Source of the DNA: CAYLLN01 sp040901775
Lineage (GTDB): Bacteria > Planctomycetota > Planctomycetia > Pirellulales > Pirellulaceae
Length of the DNA stretch: 64,000 bases
NCBI GenBank assembly: GCA_040901775.1
Contig: JBBDYF010000267.1
Span: 1 to 64,000 of the forward strand
Reading direction: 5' to 3'
Made by a program: the position numbers and the translations under genes. The notes beneath the pieces are model-generated. The model was not told where the DNA came from. It saw only the letters and a list, made by a program, of their open reading frames with translations, and made no database searches. Position 1 is the stretch's first letter. Every line of letters begins with the position of its first letter. This document shows positions 59,491 to 64,000 of this stretch, piece by piece.

Positions 59491-61758
59491 ATGTCGAAAC
59501 GACTCCCTCCGCCAATGCACCCTCTAGCCAGCGGCACGATCGCGTCGGTCGTGTTTGCCCTGCTCGCGACGCTCTACTTGGGCTGGTTCGTCAATCAATC
59601 GCCGCCGCGGCGGCTGGTGCTCGCGCAGCTTGCCGATCCCTTCGGCCTTGTTGCCCAGTGGTTCGGCCCGGCAGGCACACCGCTGGGCCTTATCGACCGA
59701 CTGCCGGTGCTGGGGCTGGCGATTGTAAATTTGTTGGCGGCGTATGGACTTGGCCGCTTGGCAGTCGATTGGCTCGCGGAGCACGAAAGTGGTTCGACCG
59801 TCCCGGTCGAACGGGCAGCGGCAATCGACCCCGATCGCCGCATCGAGTTCGGCGGGGACCGCCGAACCACATTGACGCCGCTGGAGCGGAGCGTCTTCGC
59901 ACTGGCGGTGGGGCTGAACGGTGTTTCGCTGTTGGTGCTGGGGGGCGGGTTGCTGGGCCTGTTGCAGCAGGGGTGGCTCGCCTGGGCCGTCGTGATTGCC
60001 GGCTGCGGTTTGGCGGGATGGCAGCTCTATCGCGACCACGATTCGCGGCCTGATGCGATGCGCGACCACTGGTCGCGGCTATGCACGGCGATCGTGTTTT
60101 CGATCCTCATCGTGCTGGGCGCTTGCCTGCCGCCGTGGGACTTCGACGTTCGCGAGTATCACCTTCAGGTTCCCAAGGAGTGGTTCCAGCAGGGGCATGT
60201 TTCGTTCTTGCCGCACAATGTGTACGGCAACATGCCGCTGGGAGCCGAGATGCACGCCCTGCTCGGCATGGCGCTCATGCCGGGCGAGCAGGGGTGGTTC
60301 TACGGCGCCCTGTCGGGCAAGGTCGTAATGGCTTCGTTCGCGTTGTTGACCGCCGCGGGGCTGTACTCGTTGGGCCGGCGACTGAGTGGAGGATTGGCCG
60401 GCGCGGCGGCCGCGGCGATCTACTTAGCCCATCCTTGGGTGGCGCACGTCTCGGTGCAAGGCCTGAACGACGGGGCTTTGGCGTGCTACGTCTTGCTGGC
60501 CGCTTATGCCACTTGGTTGGCCCGCCGAGGCGAGTGCAGCTTTCTGCTGGCGGGCTTTCTGGCGGGAGGAGCGGCGGCAGTGAAGTACCCTGGGCTGGCG
60601 TTTGCCGTCGCGCCGCTGGCCGTATGGTGTTGTGTGCCGCGAGCCAGGACAATCGCCCTGTCACTTTTCCTGGCGGGCGTGCTGGCGGGGGGCGGGGCGT
60701 GGTATTCGAAGAACGCCGTGCTGGCGGGCAACCCGGTCTATCCGCTCGCCTACAGCGTGCTCGGCGGCAAGTCGCGAACGCCGGCAAAAGATGCCCAGTG
60801 GCAACGGGCGCATCAAGTCCCTCGCAACGCCGCAGGCGAGCGGTATTCGATGGGCCAACTCGCTGGCTCGCTGCTTCGGATCAGCGGCCGGGACGATCTG
60901 GCGAGCCCGCTCATTTTGCCGCTAGGACTGGCCGGCGTGGTACTACTGGTTGTCTTACCGCGAATCTCCGCTTTCCATTCCGCAATCCGTGCTACGCACT
61001 CCGCACTAGGGTTTTTGCTGTTGCTCGCGTGGATTTTTGCGGTCTGGTGGCTCGTTTCTCACCGGCTGGATCGCTTTCTCATTCCTGCTTGGCCCTTCGC
61101 CGCGTTGCTGGCCGGATTGGCGGCTGGCTGGTCCTCCCGGCCAGCGTGGCGGTGGGCGGTCGGCGCATTTCTCGCGCTCGGTCTGCTGTATTGCCTGCTC
61201 GTCAACAGTTCGCCGCTGGTGGGCGACAACCGCTGGTTCGTTTCGCTGGAGCAATTGCGCCGCGACGAACCGTGGCCCGAAGGAACGCCACTTCGCATCG
61301 AACCTGCCCACCAATTGCTCAACGAGCGCATCGAGCCAGGCCAAGCGGTGCTGTTGGTGGGAGACGCCGAGCCGTTCGATCTGCAAATGCGGGCCTACTA
61401 CAACACCTGCTTCGACGATTGTCTGTTGGTCGATTGGATGCAAAACCGCTCGCCCGCCGAGCGACACGCGCAACTGACGAGCCGCAACATTGCTTGGTTG
61501 TATGTCGATTGGCGCGAGATTCGCCGCTACCAGAGCCCCGGCAACTACGGCTTTGATCCGCGGTTCGACCCGCGATTGCTCGACGAACTAGTCCGTCAGG
61601 GAGTGCTCGATCGACAGCTGCGCCTGGGGCCCGAAGGGGCCGGCGAGCTTTATCCGGTGCCGGCGGTGCTGCGCAGCACTCGCGATGCCACTCCAAACAC
61701 CAGCACGCCCAGGATCGCGCCGACAACGTCGGCCAGCCAGTCCCAGCCGGAAGGATAG
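59491..61758 (+). CDS. PMT/ArnT-like membrane glycosyltransferase-like protein (hypothetical)
   Basis: 755 residues. About eleven to thirteen membrane segments. Early DFDVREYHLQVPKEWFQQGH has the Asp-rich loop of GT39/GT83 dolichol- or undecaprenol-phosphate-dependent transferases, and later MPLGAEMHALLGMALMPGEQ follows. The C-terminal soluble region (VDWREIRRYQSPGNYGFDPR) recurs in planctomycete proteins of this type. Odd feature: after YRDHDSRPDAM comes RDHWSRLC, which is a family-B DNA repeat read in frame (60033-60085). The last 109 bases overlap the VanZ gene on the other strand. Confidence 0.72.
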   Translation: MSKRLPPPMHPLASGTIASVVFALLATLYLGWFVNQSPPRRLVLAQLADPFGLVAQWFGPAGTPLGLIDRLPVLGLAIVNLLAAYGLGRLAVDWLAEHESGSTVPVERAAAIDPDRRIEFGGDRRTTLTPLERSVFALAVGLNGVSLLVLGGGLLGLLQQGWLAWAVVIAGCGLAGWQLYRDHDSRPDAMRDHWSRLCTAIVFSILIVLGACLPPWDFDVREYHLQVPKEWFQQGHVSFLPHNVYGNMPLGAEMHALLGMALMPGEQGWFYGALSGKVVMASFALLTAAGLYSLGRRLSGGLAGAAAAAIYLAHPWVAHVSVQGLNDGALACYVLLAAYATWLARRGECSFLLAGFLAGGAAAVKYPGLAFAVAPLAVWCCVPRARTIALSLFLAGVLAGGGAWYSKNAVLAGNPVYPLAYSVLGGKSRTPAKDAQWQRAHQVPRNAAGERYSMGQLAGSLLRISGRDDLASPLILPLGLAGVVLLVVLPRISAFHSAIRATHSALGFLLLLAWIFAVWWLVSHRLDRFLIPAWPFAALLAGLAAGWSSRPAWRWAVGAFLALGLLYCLLVNSSPLVGDNRWFVSLEQLRRDEPWPEGTPLRIEPAHQLLNERIEPGQAVLLVGDAEPFDLQMRAYYNTCFDDCLLVDWMQNRSPAERHAQLTSRNIAWLYVDWREIRRYQSPGNYGFDPRFDPRLLDELVRQGVLDRQLRLGPEGAGELYPVPAVLRSTRDATPNTSTPRIAPTTSASQSQPEG
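60033..60085 (+). repeat. Two family-B repeat units inside the PMT-like gene
   Basis: A diverged unit from 60033 (CGACCACGATTCGCGG) and an exact 23-base unit at 60063-60085 (CGACCACTGGTCGCGG, CTATGCA), spaced by 30 bases, i.e. 10 codons. They encode RDHDSRPDAM and RDHWSRLCTA, a loop between predicted helices. Confidence 0.85.
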
Positions 61759-62048
61759 CGGCTAAGGACCAAACCTTGCGTCAGTTCGTCGAGGGCGCCA
61801 TACGCGGCGAGCAGACCCACCACGGCCGCGGCCATTCGCGGCGACGGCGGCCAGGTGACGGCGGCGAACGAGCAAACCAGCACCGCCAAGCCGGCAAAGG
61901 CGGCGGCATGCACCAGCTTGTCGAGATGCGGGATTTTCCTGTCGGACTCGGCCGGATCGGTGCTCGGCAGGTGCGTCGCCACGAACAGGGCCGCCCAGTA
62001 GAGTGCAACCGCCAACAACAGCAACCGGCGCGACGAGGAAGAAACCAT
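61650..62048 (-). CDS. VanZ-family membrane protein
   Basis: 132 residues. Four hydrophobic segments with the VanZ pattern: LLLAVALYWAALFVATHLPS, then PHLDKLVHAAAFAGLAVLVC with the conserved D-K-x-x-H, ALDELTQGLVLSRYPSGWDW and ADVVGAILGVLVF. The role of VanZ proteins outside teicoplanin resistance is unclear. Its 3' end overlaps the PMT-like gene by 109 bases in antisense. The start at 62048 is close to the membrane region; the frame is open far upstream. Confidence 0.8.
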   Translation of the reverse strand: MVSSSSRRLLLLAVALYWAALFVATHLPSTDPAESDRKIPHLDKLVHAAAFAGLAVLVCSFAAVTWPPSPRMAAAVVGLLAAYGALDELTQGLVLSRYPSGWDWLADVVGAILGVLVFGVASRVLRSTAGTG

Positions 62049-62165
62049 AAATGTCGCGACCGGCAGGAATGCGGGCGGCTGAATTCGATGCCGAAACCGT
62101 CTATCATAGCTGCGAGCTTGCCGTCGTGCTCCCCCGTTGCCGCCCCAATTCCCGGAGAAACCGAG

Positions 62166-62831
62166 ATGACCCGCCTTGCCTTTTTCGCTTGCCTTGGCCT
62201 CGTTTCGCTCGCCGCGATGACTCTGGCCGACGAGCCTGCCAAGCCTGCCCCGGCGGACGCTCCGGCCGCCAACAACGGTGTCACGCCCCTGTTCGACGGC
62301 AAATCGCTCGCCGGCTGGAAGGTGAACAACTTTGCCGGCGGGGGAGAGGTGCAGGTCGAAAAGGGGCAAATCGTCATCCACAAGGGAGAGTCGCTCACGG
62401 GCATTACTTGGAAAGACGCCACGAAGCTGCCCAAGGACAACTACGAAATCACGCTGCAAGCGATGAAAGTGAAGGGGGACGATTTTTTCTGCGGCTTGAC
62501 CTTTCCGATCCGCGATTCGTTCGCCAGCTTCATCGTCGGCGGCTGGGCGGGCACGGTGGTGGGGCTGTCGAGCATCGACGGGCTCGATGCCTCGGAGAAC
62601 GAGACCACTCTCTATCGCAAGTTCGACTACGACAAGTGGTACAAGATTCGCATCCGCGTGGCGGGGGGCAAAGTCGAATGTTGGATCGACGACGAGCAGA
62701 TGGTCGATGTCGAGCTGAAAGACCGCAAGGTCTCGACCCGCATCGAGTCCGACGCGAGCCAGCCCCTGGGCATTTCCACCTATCAAGTGACCTCCGCCTT
62801 CAAGGACATCCAGCTTAAGCGTTTGAAGTAA
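62166..62831 (+). CDS. Secreted DUF1080 (3-keto-disaccharide hydrolase) protein
   Basis: 221 residues. A signal peptide (RLAFFACLGLVSLAAMTLAD) is followed by TPLFDGKSLAGWKV, the family hallmark, and a concanavalin-like beta-sandwich with YEITLQAMKVKGDDFFCGLT and KWYKIRIRVAGGKVECWIDD. Characterised relatives cleave 3-keto-glycosides, though many DUF1080 proteins are uncharacterised. GGAG lies about 9 bases before the ATG at 62166. TATCAT at 62100-62105 may be the -10. Confidence 0.88.
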   Translation: MTRLAFFACLGLVSLAAMTLADEPAKPAPADAPAANNGVTPLFDGKSLAGWKVNNFAGGGEVQVEKGQIVIHKGESLTGITWKDATKLPKDNYEITLQAMKVKGDDFFCGLTFPIRDSFASFIVGGWAGTVVGLSSIDGLDASENETTLYRKFDYDKWYKIRIRVAGGKVECWIDDEQMVDVELKDRKVSTRIESDASQPLGISTYQVTSAFKDIQLKRLK

Positions 62832-62887
62832 ATCGGAACTTTTCAACGTTGAACTTTGAACCTGGAACTTGGAACCCGCATTCCTCC
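62832..62887 (+). repeat. Degenerate TTGAAC-type microsatellite before tadA
   Basis: The whole spacer between the DUF1080 gene and tadA reads as degenerate units of about 6-8 bases: TTGAACTTTGAACCTGGAAC followed by TTGGAACCC. No clear Shine-Dalgarno remains ahead of the ATG. Confidence 0.7.
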
Positions 62888-63346
62888 ATGACCCACGACC
62901 ACTACATGCGGCGGGCCCTGGCCGAGGCCGTTGCGGCTTTGGAGGCGGAGGAGGTTCCGGTCGGGGCGATCATCGTTCACGAGGGGCGGGTGATTGCCGC
63001 CGCGCACAACCAGCGCGAGCAACTGCACGATCCCACCGCCCATGCCGAAATGATTGCCATTACCCAGGCGGCCGAGGCCCTCGAAAACTGGCGGCTGGAA
63101 GAGTGTACTCTGTACGTCACGCTGGAACCCTGCATCATGTGCAGCGGGGCCATTTTGCAGGCCCGGATTCCCGTGGTCGTGTACGGCGCGACCGATCCCA
63201 AGGCGGGCGCGGTGCAAACGTTGTTTCACCTGCTGTCCGACACACGCCTCAACCATCGCTGCCAGGTAGTTCCCGGCATTCTGGCCGCAGCGTGCGGCGA
63301 AATCCTTACTCACTTTTTCCAGCAGCGGCGGCTGGAGAAGAAGTGA
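62888..63346 (+). CDS. tadA: tRNA-specific adenosine deaminase TadA
   Basis: 152 residues. THAEMIAI-type core reads DPTAHAEMIAITQAAEALEN (His-Ala-Glu, zinc ligand and proton shuttle), and TLEPCIMCSGAIL gives the two zinc-binding Cys. It converts A34 to inosine in tRNA-Arg(ACG). An in-frame ATG at 62849 lies in the microsatellite and is not the start. The 3' end overlaps the thioesterase gene on the opposite strand by 41 bases. Confidence 0.93.
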   Translation: MTHDHYMRRALAEAVAALEAEEVPVGAIIVHEGRVIAAAHNQREQLHDPTAHAEMIAITQAAEALENWRLEECTLYVTLEPCIMCSGAILQARIPVVVYGATDPKAGAVQTLFHLLSDTRLNHRCQVVPGILAAACGEILTHFFQQRRLEKK

Positions 63347-63791
63347 GCGGGCGGCCTTCGAGCTGCTCCATTTTCTGCCGCACGTCGGCGGGCACGCGCG
63401 TGGGGCGCTGGGCGGCATAGTCGAACATCACGACCGTGCTTTCCCCCTCGGCGGCAATCGCCCGCTGCGATTGGCTATAAACCAGGTGCCGCATTTTCAT
63501 CGAGCTGCGGCCGATCTCAACCACGCTGGCCGAGACCAGCACGGTGTCGGGATGCTTGAGCTGCTTGCGATAGTCGCAACGAATCGAGGCCAGGATCGGC
63601 CCCAGGGCATGGCTCGACATCAGGTGCCCCAATTGGCCCAGGTGCAGGTACTCGACGCGGGCCGTCTCGAACCAGCGAAAATAAATGGCATTGTTCACAT
63701 GGCCGAAAGCGTCTTGATCGCCCCACTGGATCGGCAGCGTCACGATCACCGGGTGGTGGCTCAGTTCGGCGAACAGGGGCGGCTCGTTCAT
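63306..63791 (-). CDS. Acyl-CoA thioesterase, hotdog (4HBT) family
   Basis: 161 residues. IQWGDQDAFGHVNNAIYFRW is the conserved 4HBT segment with the Asp and GHVNN, followed by FETARVEYLHLGQL. It hydrolyses acyl-CoA esters; substrate unknown. It converges with tadA with a 41-base overlap. The region 63792-64000 upstream contains no gene that I can see. Confidence 0.87.
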   Translation of the reverse strand: MNEPPLFAELSHHPVIVTLPIQWGDQDAFGHVNNAIYFRWFETARVEYLHLGQLGHLMSSHALGPILASIRCDYRKQLKHPDTVLVSASVVEIGRSSMKMRHLVYSQSQRAIAAEGESTVVMFDYAAQRPTRVPADVRQKMEQLEGRPLTSSPAAAAGKSE

Positions 63792-64000
63792 GGGCGATTA
63801 GGGTCGAGGGTCGATCGAGCCGCAAAATTGCCGGGTCGATCAGAGGTGGAGGACCAATTTCCGTGAGGTCGTATTTTCCCCAGCCTAACACGCAGTCCGC
63901 GCGAGATGGATCATCCCCAGCCATACTAAACAGCTAGCAACCAGGTGGACTTAAGCAGCCGGCCTTGGCAACGCATTTGGATTGCACGATAAATAGAGGG

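Overview
The window is GC-rich bacterial DNA that looks planctomycetal, most likely from the Pirellula-type lineages. The sign is the mix of families rather than any marker gene: two Tat-targeted DUF1501 proteins, a Cys-type sulfatase, a DUF1080 protein, a WPGWRGP-type beta-propeller protein, a terpenoid-cyclase-like/DUF4159 protein beside a MoxR ATPase, many large secreted proteins without a named family, and intergenic regions full of short palindromic repeats. I found no rRNA, tRNA or CRISPR. Both ends cut through ordinary chromosome; the left end truncates nrdR.

Layout. 0-6.5 kb: nrdR (3' part), typA, a secreted propeller protein, a secreted hypothetical, and an ECF sigma factor translationally coupled to a membrane-anchored partner. 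6.6-15.5 kb: a lipoprotein, a DUF433/PIN-like pair, DUF1501, an SGNH hydrolase, an RluA-type pseudouridine synthase, aroA, then a small toxin-antitoxin-like patch (HicB-like mosaic, nucleotidyltransferase, VapB-like antitoxin with a broken PIN toxin). 15.6-25 kb: ettA, a membrane protein, an NHL-type propeller protein, a large single-chain restriction-modification enzyme, csrA and a second DUF1501. 25-27.7 kb: accessory stretch with a membrane protein bracketed by repeats, a peptidoglycan-binding-like protein and a hairpin cluster. 27.7-37 kb: sulfatase, a minus-strand operon (FkbM methyltransferase, PLP decarboxylase, a repeat-rich disordered protein), apbE and an ABC-2 permease. 37-46 kb: acylphosphatase, lipoproteins, a Cys-cluster protein, HU, pyrD, trpS and a 934-aa secreted protein. 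46-56.7 kb: a 1999-aa polytopic membrane protein, the DUF4159 protein, MoxR and a secreted protein. 56.8-64 kb: apgM, a DapA-family lyase, a PMT-like membrane protein, VanZ, DUF1080, tadA and a hotdog thioesterase.

Most genes are single transcription units or pairs. Housekeeping functions (typA, aroA, ettA, pyrD, trpS, tadA, apgM, HU, csrA) are scattered between surface and secreted proteins. The clearest theme beyond annotation is repeat activity: several unrelated palindromic families sit in spacers, and three appear to have entered reading frames without breaking them (aroA, apbE, the PMT-like protein). The best candidates for an undescribed system are the disordered-protein/PLP-decarboxylase/FkbM operon and the 1999-aa membrane protein.

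Functions were assigned by reading motifs and by memory of families; no database search was run. Start codons were chosen from Shine-Dalgarno spacing, signal peptides and overlaps, and are flagged where uncertain.
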